64,000 bases of DNA from NCBI RefSeq assembly GCF_003369565.1, contig NZ_PIOD01000006.1, positions 124,001 to 188,000 of the forward strand, given 5' to 3'. The stretch is from Oceanobacillus chungangensis (GTDB lineage Bacteria > Bacillota > Bacilli > Bacillales > Amphibacillaceae). The position numbers were made by a program, and so were the translations under genes. The notes under the pieces are model-generated. The model saw only the letters and a program-made list of their open reading frames with translations. It made no database searches and was not told the DNA's origin. Below are positions 9,026-19,002 of the stretch, one piece after another (within the stretch, counting starts at the first letter, position 1; the number at the start of each line of letters is the position of its first letter).

Positions 9026-9040
9026 CGAAAATGTCACATG
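9019..9040. promoter_or_regulatory. Inverted repeat, candidate operator for the Bce-like regulator
   Basis: CATGTGAC-GAAAAT-GTCACATG is a perfect 8-bp inverted repeat that includes the TGA stop of the kinase gene. It contains TGACG-AAAA-TGTCA, close to the TNACA-N4-TGTNA type of site known for BceR-like regulators (one mismatch). It lies about 85 bp before the ABC transporter genes, where such an operator is expected. It could instead be a weak terminator of the kinase gene, but no clean T-run follows. Confidence 0.5.
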
Positions 9041-9123
9041 CTTTCCTATTTTGTTTGTTGATTCGCAGGAAAAATCAGCGTATTAAGATTACGATAGTAG
9101 TAGAGAAAAGGAGATGAACCATA

Positions 9124-9885
9124 ATGAACATGTTGGAAGCACAGAAACTTCATAAAAGCTATGGTAATAAATTTAATCGGCAAGAGGTTTTAAAGGGTAT
9201 TGATATTCACGTTGAGAAAGGAGAATTTGTAGGGATCATGGGTCCTTCAGGCTCCGGAAAAACGACGCTATTAAATGTCCTGTCGTCGATTGACCATGTC
9301 AGTCAAGGAACTATTAAAATAGAAGGTAAAGAATTTACGAGAATGAGGGATAAACAGTTAGCAGAATTTCGCAAGCATCACTTAGGATTTATTTTTCAAG
9401 ACTACAATTTATTGGATACATTAACGGTAAAAGAAAATATCATGCTGCCATTAACAGTGAAAAAAGTTCCTAGAGATAAAGCACAACAATTATTTAAAGC
9501 AATTGTAAAGGAATTAGGGATTGAGGAAATCCAGGATAAATACCCGAATGAAATATCTGGAGGACAGAAGCAACGTACTTCCGCTGCACGTGCCTTTGTT
9601 CATCAACCAAGCATCATCTTTGCTGATGAGCCAACAGGTGCCCTTGATTCAAAAGCAGCATCGGATTTATTAAATAAATTAAGTGATTTGAATGAAAAGC
9701 TAGAAGCAACGATTGTGATGGTTACTCATGACCCACTTGCAGCAAGTTATTGCAGTAGAGTCGTATTTATTAAGGATGGGCAAATCTTTACGCAATTAAA
9801 TAAAGGGGAAGAGGCAAGGCAAAGCTTTTTCAATGACATTATTAAAACCCAAGGAGTGCTAGGTGGGGTGCAACATGAGTATTAA
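9124..9885 (+). CDS. BceA-type ABC transporter ATP-binding protein
   Basis: A 253-residue ABC ATPase. Walker A is GPSGSGKTT near residue 39, the signature is SGGQKQR, Walker B is [12 protein letters not shown], and the switch is VTHDP. The sequence [20 protein letters not shown] matches the BceA/YxdL/VraD group, which pairs with a 10-TM permease to protect the membrane from bacitracin-like or cationic peptides. AAAGGAGATG precedes the ATG. The last 11 bp overlap the permease gene. Confidence 0.93.
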   Translation: MNMLEAQKLHKSYGNKFNRQEVLKGIDIHVEKGEFVGIMGPSGSGKTTLLNVLSSIDHVSQGTIKIEGKEFTRMRDKQLAEFRKHHLGFIFQDYNLLDTLTVKENIMLPLTVKKVPRDKAQQLFKAIVKELGIEEIQDKYPNEISGGQKQRTSAARAFVHQPSIIFADEPTGALDSKAASDLLNKLSDLNEKLEATIVMVTHDPLAASYCSRVVFIKDGQIFTQLNKGEEARQSFFNDIIKTQGVLGGVQHEY

Positions 9886-11824
9886 TCAACTCATCCTTCG
9901 AAACTTACGGAAAAATATTAGAAACTATTATCTTTATGTATTCGCCCTTATCTTTAGTGTTGCGTTATATTTTGCCTTTGTTACTTTACAGTATGACCCG
10001 TCTATGGATGAGGTGGAAGGGGGAATAAAAGGCGCAGCAGCAATTCGGGTTGGTTCTATCCTGTTAATCGCCATTGTAACGGTGTTTCTCATCTATGCAA
10101 ATAATTTGTTTATCAAACGAAGAAGTAAAGAAATAGGGCTATTGCAATTAGTTGGATTAACAAAAGGAAAGATATTTCAAATTCTAAGTATTGAAAATAT
10201 GCTGCTTTATTTTGGATCTTTGTTAATTGGTATTTTCCTCGGATTTAGTTCGTCTAAATTAGTCATGATGATTCTAATTAAAGTTTTAGATGTAGAAGAA
10301 ACCGCTGTTTTAAGATTTTCATCAGAAGCGCTACTTCAGACCATTCTTGTTTTTGCAGGAATCTATGCGGTCATCTTAGTAATGAATGCAATCTTCATTA
10401 AAAGACAACGAATCCTGTCTTTATTTAATAGGGCATCCTCACGAGAGGGAAAAAGACGCAGGGTAACAATTGTAGAAATGGTTGTTGGAATTATGGGGCT
10501 AGCGCTTATCAGTCTGGGCTACTATTTATCGACAAAGCTCTTTGGTGGAGATTTTATGATGATGGAGGAATTGTTGATAGTGATGGTGATCATTCTAGCA
10601 TCTGTCATTATAGGAACCTATCTTTTTTATAAAGGATCGATTAGCTTCATATTTAATCTGATTCGGAAAAAGAATGCAGGCTACTTAACGGTAAATAAAG
10701 TACTATCAGTTTCATCCATCATGTTTCGGATGAAATCAAATTCCTTACTTTTAACAGTAATTACAACAGTATCCGCTCTTGCCATTGGACTATTATCGTT
10801 GGCATATATTTCATATTATTCAATAGAAAAAAATGCAGACAGCAGTATCGTTAAAGATTTTTCAATTCCTGATTTAGCACATGCTGCACAATTTACAGAA
10901 GCATTAGATGAAGCACAAATTGAGTATATTAGAACGGAGATGGATCTATTAAATGTAAATGCTGATATATCGGAAATCGCAGGAGGAATTGAAGATTTAA
11001 ACTTAAAAGATGAAGATCTTCTCGCACCAATGGTCGTTATCCCAGAAGATTGGGTAGAAGATATTGATCTTGATGAAAATGAGTCAATATTTGTAAATAA
11101 TAACAATGCATTACAAGCCTTTCTGTCCCTTAAAGAAACTGGAAAATTCACTTTGTCTGGGAAAAATAATACAATTGAATTGAATTTTATTGGTTTAAAA
11201 GACAAGAATGTATTGCCAATGCGTTTAACAAATGGTGGATTACCTGTTGCCGTTGTTGATGATGCTGTTTACCAGGAATTAGCAAAGGATGCAGAAGCGT
11301 CGATTCAAGGAGAATTCTCTGTCTATGTCGGCATTAATATTAATGATAAAGGGGAAGTAAAAAAAGCTGACAGCATTTTCCAAGAACAAGGTATTAGTGA
11401 ATGGACGGGCCATGAATCACAAATTGAATATATTAAATTGCAGAAACAAATTTTAGGGATAGGTCTGTTTGTTGTTGCTTTTTTAGGTGTAGCCTTTTTG
11501 ATCACTTCTGGCTGTATTCTTTACTTTAAACAGATGGATGAAAGTGAAGAGGAGAAGGGGAGCTATACAATCTTAAGAAAACTAGGTTTTACAAAGGAAG
11601 ATCTATTAAATGGAATTAAAGTGAAGCAGACCTTTAATTTTGGGATTCCATTATTGATTGGACTTTGTCATAGTTACTTTGCAGTAAAGTCTGGTTGGTT
11701 CTTATTTGGAACGGAGCTATGGACTCCTATGATTATCGTAATGGTCCTTTATGCATTACTCTATTCGATTTTCGGAATTCTATCTGTTCTATATAGCAAG
11801 CGTGTGATAAGTGAGTCATTATAG
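9875..11824 (+). CDS. BceB-type ABC transporter permease
   Basis: A permease of about 649 residues with the FtsX-like layout of BceB proteins: one N-terminal TM, groups of TMs to about residue 320, a large extracellular domain at about residues 320-530, and the last TMs at the C-terminus. [20 protein letters not shown] is the typical N-terminus. The extracellular domain is very acidic. ATG 9875 is preferred over GTG 9863 because AGGTGGGG lies just upstream of it. With the kinase it probably forms the sensor complex. The target peptide cannot be predicted. Confidence 0.92.
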   Translation: MSINQLILRNLRKNIRNYYLYVFALIFSVALYFAFVTLQYDPSMDEVEGGIKGAAAIRVGSILLIAIVTVFLIYANNLFIKRRSKEIGLLQLVGLTKGKIFQILSIENMLLYFGSLLIGIFLGFSSSKLVMMILIKVLDVEETAVLRFSSEALLQTILVFAGIYAVILVMNAIFIKRQRILSLFNRASSREGKRRRVTIVEMVVGIMGLALISLGYYLSTKLFGGDFMMMEELLIVMVIILASVIIGTYLFYKGSISFIFNLIRKKNAGYLTVNKVLSVSSIMFRMKSNSLLLTVITTVSALAIGLLSLAYISYYSIEKNADSSIVKDFSIPDLAHAAQFTEALDEAQIEYIRTEMDLLNVNADISEIAGGIEDLNLKDEDLLAPMVVIPEDWVEDIDLDENESIFVNNNNALQAFLSLKETGKFTLSGKNNTIELNFIGLKDKNVLPMRLTNGGLPVAVVDDAVYQELAKDAEASIQGEFSVYVGININDKGEVKKADSIFQEQGISEWTGHESQIEYIKLQKQILGIGLFVVAFLGVAFLITSGCILYFKQMDESEEEKGSYTILRKLGFTKEDLLNGIKVKQTFNFGIPLLIGLCHSYFAVKSGWFLFGTELWTPMIIVMVLYALLYSIFGILSVLYSKRVISESL

Positions 11825-11828
11825 GAAA

Positions 11829-11874
11829 GGGAAAAGACGGAATTTATCGTGATTTCGTCTTTTCCCTTTTTTTT
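11829..11874 (+). terminator. Terminator after the bceB-like gene
   Basis: GGGAAAAGACG pairs with CGTCTTTTCCC across a 16-base loop and is followed by eight T. A strong Rho-independent terminator at the end of the two-component/ABC group. Confidence 0.9.
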
Positions 11875-11897
11875 GGCACAGGGTGTTGCTTTAGAAA

Positions 11898-12950
11898 CTA
11901 GCGCAATCCTGTATCTATATGTGCAAATCCTAGGTCTGTATCTACCTCACCATAAATTCTCTTTTCCTCTATATTTACACCATGAAGCCATTTTGCAAAA
12001 TCAAATTTGACAGGTTCCTGGTCACCGCCAAGTGCAATCCATGCTTGTTTTTCTTTTGGCAAATAGACGGAAGTATGGATTGTTCCTGCCCAGCTATTAT
12101 ATTCCTTGGAAAACACACCTTTATCAGTATCATTCATCATACGGAATGCTGTAGAGGCATTGGTTGCTCTATCCTTTTGCTGTAAAATAGCAATTAAGCG
12201 TTTATGAGAGTCATCTAAATGACGGCGATTCTCGTCTGTCATGACTTCAAAGTGATTTGTACATGCATTTGATTTTCGCACTGCTACCGATCTTGGACTT
12301 GTTTCAATGATGTACGTTTCTTCAGTCGGGTCCAACACAATGTAGCTAAACGAATGACGATGTGGAATCTCGTTTAGAAGGGATATTACTTCCTCCACAT
12401 TTGCACAGTTCTCTAGTATCATCCGACCAATCATCCAGCAAACGAATCCGTCACCGGGTTTCTTACGGTGAATTGCATTATAGCCCATCGAGAGTCCCAT
12501 TTCGTTCATCCCGTCCATACGCCCGGTAATACGTTGTGCAGGACCGATACTAGCAAATCCTGTATCTGTCGGTTGAAAAATGGTGAACCGACCTTCATAG
12601 GTTTTCGGGTGAAAGTCATAATTTCTTACTAAGAAATCCTTACCAGTAAAGATCGAACAGCCACTACGTTCAATTGCAATTCGATATCCGCCAAAATCAC
12701 GTAAAATGTCCTGCATCGGCAACTTAAGCGCATCATTCATACCTTCAATTTCTTCCCACATACCGGGTGCAAATTTTTTTAATGCATTTTTAGTTTCATT
12801 TACATCGACCGAAAACTTTGGTTTTCTGAGTTTCCATATTCGTTCACGATTCGTGGTTGTTAATGAATCTCTTAATTGCTCCCCCTGCATGAATCCAAAA
12901 TCATAATGACTGCCCCGAAATTGGATAATATCACTATAAATTTGTTTCAT
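11898..12950 (-). CDS. C45-family (acyltransferase-like NTN) hydrolase, paralogue 1
   Basis: About 350 residues of the C45 peptidase / acyl-CoA:6-APA acyltransferase-like family, N-terminal-nucleophile enzymes that cleave or transfer amide-linked acyl groups. The likely self-processing site and nucleophile is the Cys of ERSGCSIFTGKDFLVRNYD (about residue 98), followed by GRMDGMNEMGLSMGYN and the Asn-His of ACTNHFEVM. No signal peptide is seen, so it acts in the cytosol. The ATG at 12950 is preferred over 12959: it has AAGGA at a good distance and matches the N-terminus of the paralogue at 29410-30456. Substrate unknown. Confidence 0.85.
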   Translation of the reverse strand: MKQIYSDIIQFRGSHYDFGFMQGEQLRDSLTTTNRERIWKLRKPKFSVDVNETKNALKKFAPGMWEEIEGMNDALKLPMQDILRDFGGYRIAIERSGCSIFTGKDFLVRNYDFHPKTYEGRFTIFQPTDTGFASIGPAQRITGRMDGMNEMGLSMGYNAIHRKKPGDGFVCWMIGRMILENCANVEEVISLLNEIPHRHSFSYIVLDPTEETYIIETSPRSVAVRKSNACTNHFEVMTDENRRHLDDSHKRLIAILQQKDRATNASTAFRMMNDTDKGVFSKEYNSWAGTIHTSVYLPKEKQAWIALGGDQEPVKFDFAKWLHGVNIEEKRIYGEVDTDLGFAHIDTGLR

Positions 12951-13286
12951 TTCTCTCATCCTTTTTGTATTCTTTAGCTTTCATTTTACAGGAAGTTGGC
13001 TGGTAGAGGAAAGGTTTGGATTGTGATTGGCAGAGTGAGAGGATGAAAGAGGTGGGATGTATATAGCGAAGTATTCGTACAAAACGAGAAAATTATCGGA
13101 AAAGTTATGCTGAATCAATTAAAAAGATAAACCTGTATAAAATTATTACAGTTATACAGGTTTATCGGTAGAGTAAGTATAAAAATTGAGAGATTACTAC
13201 CACTTATACAATACTTTATTTCCCTCGTCAGATATAGATTGTTCAGGTTTTGTGTTTCAGGCCAGCATTAATGGTTGCAGAAGAGT
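12951..13286. other. Intergenic stretch
   Basis: Between the C45 hydrolase start and the fructokinase stop. Apart from the minus-strand terminator at 13121-13166 I see no gene; the short frames here lack ribosome sites. It also holds the upstream region of the C45 hydrolase gene. Confidence 0.6.
13121..13166 (-). terminator. Terminator of the sucrose operon
   Basis: GATAAACCTGTATAA pairs perfectly with TTATACAGGTTTATC (15 bp, loop of 11). On the minus strand it is followed by TTTTT (13125-13121), so it ends the scr operon after the fructokinase gene. Confidence 0.85.
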
Positions 13287-14162
13287 TTATTGGCGGCTAT
13301 TGGAAGAGCTCCTATTAATAAGCTCCATGGCACCGATAACTCCTTGTTCATCATTAAGTTCAGGTGCAACAATCAGTTCATCGACAGAGCCAACATCAAG
13401 ATAGCCATTCATCTGTTCCGTGAAATATTGACGGATGAGCGGGTAAAGTTTTTCCTGTTTCATAACACCGCCGCCCAAGATTATTTTTTCTGGCCTCAAT
13501 ATGACATAGTAATTCATAAGCGCTTGTGCTAGATAATAGGCCTCGATTTCCCAAACTTTATCATTGTCGACAAGCTCCGTTCCCGTCTTGCCATAGCGTC
13601 TTTCAATCGCAAATCCGGATGCCATGCCTTCAAGACAGGAACCATGGTACGGACAGCAGCCGTCAAATGAATCGTCTTTGTGTTTTTTTATAATAACATG
13701 ACCCATTTCTGAGTGGTTCTTCCCCTGATAAATGCTGCCGTTTTGCACAAGACCAGCGCCAATTCCCGTTCCGACAGTAATATATAAACTGGTGTCTGCC
13801 CCACGTCCTGCACCGTATTTATATTCTGCAAGGCAGGCAGCATTGACATCCGTGTCCATAAAAACAGGTATGCTAAAATTCTCTCTCAACTGCTGCAGCA
13901 GCGGGTAATGCTTCCATTTCTCCTTCGGTGTATTTAAAAAACAGCCATAGGTTTCACTTTTTTTATCTAAGTCAAGTGGACCAAACGACGCAATGCCGAG
14001 TGCTTTGATGTCATACTTATCAAAAAAACGCTTCACCTCTCTCAACGTTTCTTTCGGGTCTGTAGTAGGAATACTTACTTTATCGATAATGTTCCTGCTT
14101 GTTTCCTCGCTTACGGCACAGACAAATTTTGTGCCACCTGCTTCAATTCCGCCAATATGCAT
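13287..14162 (-). CDS. scrK: ROK-family fructokinase
   Basis: A 291-residue ROK kinase that should phosphorylate the fructose released by sucrose-6-phosphate hydrolase. It starts HIGGIEAGGTKFVCAVSEE (ATP-binding loop), has DTDVNAACLAEY and ITVGTGIGAGLV, and the ROK zinc motif in the segment with GCCPYHGSCLEGMASG. It is the last gene of the operon, 13 bp after the EIIA gene, and has AAGGAGAGG before ATG. Fructose is the expected substrate from its place in the operon; the closest named Bacillus relative is GmuE. Confidence 0.9.
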   Translation of the reverse strand: MHIGGIEAGGTKFVCAVSEETSRNIIDKVSIPTTDPKETLREVKRFFDKYDIKALGIASFGPLDLDKKSETYGCFLNTPKEKWKHYPLLQQLRENFSIPVFMDTDVNAACLAEYKYGAGRGADTSLYITVGTGIGAGLVQNGSIYQGKNHSEMGHVIIKKHKDDSFDGCCPYHGSCLEGMASGFAIERRYGKTGTELVDNDKVWEIEAYYLAQALMNYYVILRPEKIILGGGVMKQEKLYPLIRQYFTEQMNGYLDVGSVDELIVAPELNDEQGVIGAMELINRSSSNSRQ

Positions 14163-14175
14163 ATCGAGCCTCTCC

Positions 14176-14670
14176 TTAACTTTTTACTAACAGGATGGGG
14201 TCTTTTCCTGCCGTCACCTGTTTTTTATTTTCTGCTTTAATTGAGCTCATGGCGTCCGTGTTGGTAATAATGATGGGAATAATTGTTCCTGTTGCTCTCT
14301 CACGAATCATGTCGAGGTCAAAGCTAAGCAGGTGGTCACCCTGTTTTACTTTCTTTCCTTCCTCAACATGGGCAGTAAATCCTTCTCCGTTTAGATTTAC
14401 CGTATCGAGCCCAACATGAATTAAAATTTCAGCACCATTTTCTGCTTCTATGCCAATCGCATGCTTTGTTGAAAACAACTGAATGATTTTCCCGTTAACA
14501 GGCGAAAAAATTTCACCAATTGAAGGATCGATGGCAATTCCATCTCCCATCATTTTTTCAGCAAATACTGGGTCGGGGACTTTTTCCAAACCAATCAATT
14601 CACCACTGACTGGCGCCAAAATCGTGATGTCCTTTATTGCCTCATTTTTCTTAAATAGATTTTTTAGCAT
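14176..14670 (-). CDS. PTS EIIA component, glucose/sucrose type
   Basis: A 164-residue EIIA(Glc)-type phosphocarrier. Visible features: ILAPVSGELIGLEKVPDPVF, the helper His70 in STKHAIGIE, and the phosphorylated His85 in ILIHVGLDTVNL. It carries phosphate from HPr to the EIIB domain of the sucrose permease. ScrA here has no EIIA domain, so this separate protein completes the transporter; many Bacillus rely on the glucose EIIA instead. It lies 20 bp after scrB and 13 bp before the kinase gene. Confidence 0.93.
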   Translation of the reverse strand: MLKNLFKKNEAIKDITILAPVSGELIGLEKVPDPVFAEKMMGDGIAIDPSIGEIFSPVNGKIIQLFSTKHAIGIEAENGAEILIHVGLDTVNLNGEGFTAHVEEGKKVKQGDHLLSFDLDMIRERATGTIIPIIITNTDAMSSIKAENKKQVTAGKDPILLVKS

Positions 14671-14690
14671 ATCTTCTCTCCTTTTCTATC

Positions 14691-16142
14691 TTAATAGGTT
14701 GTAACACGCTTCAAATCCCATTTTTTAATGTTCAATGTGGCACTTCCATCTTCTATATGCAGCAAAATCACATTGTTATCGTCAAAAACTCTTGATGTGA
14801 AAACTTCTTCCCCGTTGTTAAGAAAAAGCTCAATTGAGGAGGTATCTTTGAATACTTGAATGTTTCTCAGTTCCTTTAATATACAATGCCTTACTTCCAT
14901 TAGCCCTGGCTTTGAAAAATGCTTTCTTTGGAAGGTAAATAACTGCTCCTTTCGATAGTAAATCAGTTTGGATTCTCCAATTTCAATCGTCAAACAGTCT
15001 GTATCCAAATTGTTAAAGTCGACGATCATTTCAAAAACAAGTCCCTGAAAACGTAACGCCTTATACTTTTCAAGGCGGGTATTCTCAAACATCATTTCTT
15101 TACCTCGAAGGGACTTTAGTTCTTCAACAGGGTGCTGCAGCAATTTCCCTTGTTTCCACTCAAGTTCGCGAGGCAAGGTTAGCGCATGAACCCACTCATA
15201 TTTTGTTGTAGGCTGTTGTGAATTCTCATCTTCGGCATTGCCCATCCAGCCAAACACAAGCCGTCTTTCATTTGGTCCTGAAGTAGTTTGCGGAGCATAA
15301 AAATCAAACCCGCGATCCATTTCTCTAAAGGGACCATGTTGAAAAATCTCTTCTCTATCATTTATTTTTCCCGAAAAGTAGCCTGTTTGAAACACATTCT
15401 GGTATTCATAGCCTTTTGGCTCAATCCCTTGAGGACAAACCATTAATATATCTGTTCCGCCAAGTTCAAAAAAATCCGGGCATTCCCACATATAACCAAA
15501 CGCCCCAAGGCCATTCTTTCCGCTTCCTGCAAGCGTACCATGGAAATTCCAATCATAGAGATTATTGGATGTGTAATACACCGCTTCTCCTGTACCGGCA
15601 TCCGTTTGTGCACCGAGCACCATATACCATTTATTGTTTTTCCAGAAAACTTTAGGATCCCGAAAATGAGCAGTATAGCCGTCTGGCACATGGATCACAG
15701 GACCCTTCTTTTCAAAATGGATGCCATCCTTCGATACAGCCAGGCACTGATAGGAATCACGTTTCCCATTTTCATCTTTCACGTTTCCTGTGTAAAACAC
15801 ATACATCTTGTCCTCAAAAACAACTGCACTGCCTGAATAACATCCGTTCTTGTCGTACCAATCGCCAGGCGCTAAGACGATAGGGGCTTCATTCCAGTGA
15901 ACAAGATCCGTTGATACAGAATGCCCCCAGAACTTGGAACCATGTGCTGTTGCAAAAGGATTCCACTGGTAAAAAATATGATATTCCCCTCGATAATAAA
16001 CAAACCCGTTCGGATCATTCAACAATCCGACAGATGGCATCAAATGGTAGTGCAGGCGATAGGGGTCACTTGCTACCAGGGACTGATGTTTTTCGACTAA
16101 AGAATTTACTCTGTTTAAAATATCCTCTGATGAATTTCTCAT
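14691..16142 (-). CDS. scrB: Sucrose-6-phosphate hydrolase (GH32)
   Basis: A 483-residue family GH32 enzyme that splits sucrose-6-phosphate into glucose-6-phosphate and fructose. The nucleophile Asp43 is in SVGLLNDPNGFVYY, the transition-state Asp in HFRDPKVFW, and the acid/base Glu in MWECPDFFEL. The length and the lack of a signal peptide fit the cytosolic ScrB/SacA enzymes rather than secreted invertase or levanase. It is the second gene of the operon, 14 bp after scrA. Confidence 0.94.
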   Translation of the reverse strand: MRNSSEDILNRVNSLVEKHQSLVASDPYRLHYHLMPSVGLLNDPNGFVYYRGEYHIFYQWNPFATAHGSKFWGHSVSTDLVHWNEAPIVLAPGDWYDKNGCYSGSAVVFEDKMYVFYTGNVKDENGKRDSYQCLAVSKDGIHFEKKGPVIHVPDGYTAHFRDPKVFWKNNKWYMVLGAQTDAGTGEAVYYTSNNLYDWNFHGTLAGSGKNGLGAFGYMWECPDFFELGGTDILMVCPQGIEPKGYEYQNVFQTGYFSGKINDREEIFQHGPFREMDRGFDFYAPQTTSGPNERRLVFGWMGNAEDENSQQPTTKYEWVHALTLPRELEWKQGKLLQHPVEELKSLRGKEMMFENTRLEKYKALRFQGLVFEMIVDFNNLDTDCLTIEIGESKLIYYRKEQLFTFQRKHFSKPGLMEVRHCILKELRNIQVFKDTSSIELFLNNGEEVFTSRVFDDNNVILLHIEDGSATLNIKKWDLKRVTTY

Positions 16143-16156
16143 AAAACTCTCCTACT

Positions 16157-17578
16157 TTATTTTGTTTCTGGTGATTTTACTTCTTTTAGCATCTTATCGG
16201 TAAATCCGAAGAACCAGGTTAAAACGAAAGCAATTGCAATTGCCGTAATATTTACAAATAGATATTGAAAAACTTGCCCATTCAGATACAGAAGGGTGCC
16301 CGGAATAACAGTCACGGCCATACCTGTTCCGGCGAGCTCCATGATGGACGCTAAGAAACCTCCGACGGCCCCACCAATAAGTCCCATGAGGAACGGTTTG
16401 AAGTAGCGTAAGTTTACACCGAATATCGCCGGTTCTGTAATTCCAAGAAGAGCAGAAAGGGATGACGGATATGCCAGTGCTTTCAATTTCCCAGATTTTG
16501 TTTTCAACGCAACGGCCAATGTTGCTCCGCCTTGTGCTGCAGTTGCACAGGATACAATCGCATTATATGGGTTGCTGCCAAGCGACTCGAGGAGCTGAAT
16601 TTCAAGGAAGTTGAAGACATGGTGAACTCCTGTTACAACGATAAGCTGGTTAAGTCCGCCTAAGATAATACCAGAGAGACCAAACGGCATGCCGAGAACT
16701 GCCACTACTGCATCAAGCAATAGACCTTCAACCGAATGGAAGACTGGTCCAATAACGAATAGTGAGAGCGTAATCATAACCAATAATGTGAAAAATGGCG
16801 TTACGAGCAGGTCGAGTACATCCGGTGTCTTTTTCCTTACCCAGCGTTCTACCTTAGCACCAATAAATCCTGCTATAAACGCCGGAAGCACAGATCCTTG
16901 ATAACCAACTACAGGAATAAAGCCGAAGAACATAATTGGGTCTGCAACTTGGCTAGCCACATCATAAGCATTTGGCAAAGCCGGACTGACAAGCATTAAT
17001 CCTAGAACTAGACCAATAATCGGACTTCCGCCAAATACTCTGAATGCAGACCAAGCGACTAGCGCTGGTAGGAAGGCGAATGCTGTATCCGTTAACACTT
17101 GGGTGAACAATATAAAGTTTTGTGAGATATCATCAGGTGTCATGCCGAATAGGGCAAGGATATTTTCCTGCATAAGCAATCCGCGAACACCCATGAACAA
17201 TCCGGTTGCAACGAGTACCGGAATAATTGGCACAAAGACATCACCAAATGTTCGGATGGCCCGTTGGAACTTGCTTCCACTTTGTGCTGCTTTTGAACTC
17301 TGTTCAGATTTAGTCATAGAATTGAGACCAAGTTTTTCCGCTTCTTCAAACATCTTATTAACCGTACCAGTTCCAAAAATTACTTGGTACTGGCCGGAAT
17401 TAAAGAAAGCACCTTTTACTTTATCAATATTTTCCACTTGTTCCTTATCAATCTTTTCTTTGTCATTCACAATAAACCTGAGTCGTGTTGCACAGTGAGT
17501 GACAGAGGAAATATTATCCTTTCCGCCAATCGCAGCAATCAACTCCTCCACAATTTTACTATTCTTGTTATCTGACAT
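16157..17578 (-). CDS. scrA: Sucrose-specific PTS EIIBC component
   Basis: A 473-residue EIIBC protein. The N-terminal EIIB domain has the phosphocysteine (Cys29) in SSVTHCATRLRFIVND. The EIIC membrane domain follows from about residue 105, with GSVLPAFIAGFIGAKVERWV and FGLSGIILGGLNQLIVVTG as typical blocks and GITEPAIFGVNLRYFKPF near the end. It takes up sucrose and phosphorylates it. AAAGGAG precedes ATG. The upstream gap contains operators for the LacI regulator. Trehalose EIIBC is related, but scrB next door points to sucrose. Confidence 0.92.
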   Translation of the reverse strand: MSDNKNSKIVEELIAAIGGKDNISSVTHCATRLRFIVNDKEKIDKEQVENIDKVKGAFFNSGQYQVIFGTGTVNKMFEEAEKLGLNSMTKSEQSSKAAQSGSKFQRAIRTFGDVFVPIIPVLVATGLFMGVRGLLMQENILALFGMTPDDISQNFILFTQVLTDTAFAFLPALVAWSAFRVFGGSPIIGLVLGLMLVSPALPNAYDVASQVADPIMFFGFIPVVGYQGSVLPAFIAGFIGAKVERWVRKKTPDVLDLLVTPFFTLLVMITLSLFVIGPVFHSVEGLLLDAVVAVLGMPFGLSGIILGGLNQLIVVTGVHHVFNFLEIQLLESLGSNPYNAIVSCATAAQGGATLAVALKTKSGKLKALAYPSSLSALLGITEPAIFGVNLRYFKPFLMGLIGGAVGGFLASIMELAGTGMAVTVIPGTLLYLNGQVFQYLFVNITAIAIAFVLTWFFGFTDKMLKEVKSPETK

Positions 17579-17694
17579 TCATTTCACTCCTTTGTAAGGG
17601 ATAGTTCTTTTGCTTCCCGGTTCTTTCGTCAAAGCGCCAGTTGCAAGAGATTGGTCGTACCTTTTTTCTCCTAATATAAACTTATGCGATACCT

Positions 17695-17710
17695 ATGGAA
17701 TCGATTCCAT
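17695..17710. promoter_or_regulatory. ScrR-type operator 1
   Basis: ATGGAATCGATTCCAT is a perfect 16-bp palindrome with a central CG, as LacI-family regulators bind. It lies 117 bp upstream of the scrA start. The same core (TGGAATCGATTCCA) occurs again at 17838. Confidence 0.8.
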
Positions 17711-17835
17711 GATTAGCAGAATTAACTTTACTTAGTAGGAAATTATTCTCTGCCAAGTAAAGCAGTTATTAATTGACTGTACATTTCAAAAATGAATTAG
17801 AGATTTTCACTCTTGAAAAATCGGCCGCTGCTTTT

Positions 17836-17853
17836 TGTGGAATCGATTCCACA
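17836..17853. promoter_or_regulatory. ScrR-type operator 2
   Basis: TGTGGAATCGATTCCACA, a perfect 18-bp palindrome sharing the 14-bp core of operator 1. The two centres are about 142 bp apart and may support DNA looping over the scrA promoter; this is inference. Confidence 0.8.
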
Positions 17854-17871
17854 ATGAGTAAATAATATAGA

Positions 17872-17885
17872 TGAAATCGATTTCA
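17872..17885. promoter_or_regulatory. cre-like site (CcpA) upstream of scrA
   Basis: TGAAATCGATTTCA fits the cre consensus TGWAANCGNTNWCA at every position. It differs from the two ScrR operators at the third base of each half, so it probably binds CcpA for glucose repression, although ScrR could also use it. It is just downstream of the scrR stop codon. Confidence 0.65.
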
Positions 17886-17891
17886 ACTATA

Positions 17892-18887
17892 TTATATACT
17901 CGTTCTTTCAATCAGTCTATAGTCTAGAACAATTTTTTCGGTATGATTTTTGGAATGCATGCAATTAATCAGTTGTATGGCTGCTTCCTCTCCCGCCTTT
18001 TCATTTTGATAATCAACAGTCGTGAGGGGCGGATCCAGATACTGAGCAAACTCAGATGCTCCAAACCCGGCAATGGCCATGTCTTCTGGTACACGCATAC
18101 CCTGTTTTTTCAAATAACTCATTGCACCCATCGCCAGCCTGTCTGTAACAGCGATTAAAGCTGTAGGTATTTTATTCGGGGAACGACGGCTGTTCGACAA
18201 TATTTTTTCCATTGCATCATAACCTGAATCAATATCAAAGATTCCCTTTTCCAACCATGTTTCGCTCACTTCTAATTGATGAGCTGCCATTTCTTGAAGG
18301 AATCCCTTTTTTCGCATGCCAACGGCCTGGTCTGTCTCATCGACACCAATGAAGGCAATACGCTCATGTCCCTTATCAATCAGCAGAGATGTCAGCTCAC
18401 GGGAGGCATGATAATCATCATATGTTACCGACATCATCCCTTCTGCCGCCTGGCCGACCATCACGAGGGGGATGTTGATTTCTTTAATTTTTTCCAAAAG
18501 CTTTGGCTCGGTATTCGTCGCAATCAGAACAATTCCATCGACACCGCGAACTTTCAGAAGATCCAGATATTCAAATTCCTTTTCTTTGTTTAAGTTGGTA
18601 TTCGCTAGCAGAATCTCATATCCCAGCTTGGAAAATTCTCTCCCAAGCCCTGTTACAATTTTGCTTGACGTCTCAGTCTGAATCGTGGGTAAAATGACGC
18701 CAACGATTTTCGTTTTTTTCGTCCTTAGCGATTTCGCGTGTTGGCTCGGCGTGTAATTCGTTTGCTCGACTACCTTTTCCACACGCATTCTCGCATCCTC
18801 GCTGACATATCCCGAATTGTTCAGCACCCGTGACACAGTAGATTTCGATACTTTCGCCATCTCAGCAATATCCTTAATCGTAACCAA
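17892..18887 (-). CDS. scrR: LacI-family sucrose operon repressor
   Basis: A LacI-type repressor of about 331 residues. The DNA-binding helix-turn-helix is VTIKDIAEMAKVSKSTVSRV with hinge NYTPSQHAKSLR; the ligand domain has IVGVILPTIQTE and TALIAVTDRLAMGAM. A frame extends to ATG 18920, but the TTG at 18887 lies 7 bp after GGAGG and gives the normal start M-VTIKDIAEMA, so it is preferred. It precedes the scr operon on the same strand, with the matching palindromes between them. Sucrose, fructose or a phosphate ester is the likely inducer. Confidence 0.9.
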   Translation of the reverse strand: MVTIKDIAEMAKVSKSTVSRVLNNSGYVSEDARMRVEKVVEQTNYTPSQHAKSLRTKKTKIVGVILPTIQTETSSKIVTGLGREFSKLGYEILLANTNLNKEKEFEYLDLLKVRGVDGIVLIATNTEPKLLEKIKEINIPLVMVGQAAEGMMSVTYDDYHASRELTSLLIDKGHERIAFIGVDETDQAVGMRKKGFLQEMAAHQLEVSETWLEKGIFDIDSGYDAMEKILSNSRRSPNKIPTALIAVTDRLAMGAMSYLKKQGMRVPEDMAIAGFGASEFAQYLDPPLTTVDYQNEKAGEEAAIQLINCMHSKNHTEKIVLDYRLIERTSI

Positions 18888-19002
18888 ATCCAAACCTCCA
18901 ATCTTTTTATATTTTATCATGGGGGAGATTTTTTAGCTTCTTTCGAGTATAGTTCGATAGACATAATTTAGATAATACATATAAAATCCAGGGAGGTTTT
19001 TC

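Noticed and set aside
17579-17694. SacT/SacY-type RNA antiterminator site before scrA
   Set aside because: No RAT-like hairpin overlapping a terminator; LacI-type palindromes explain the control.
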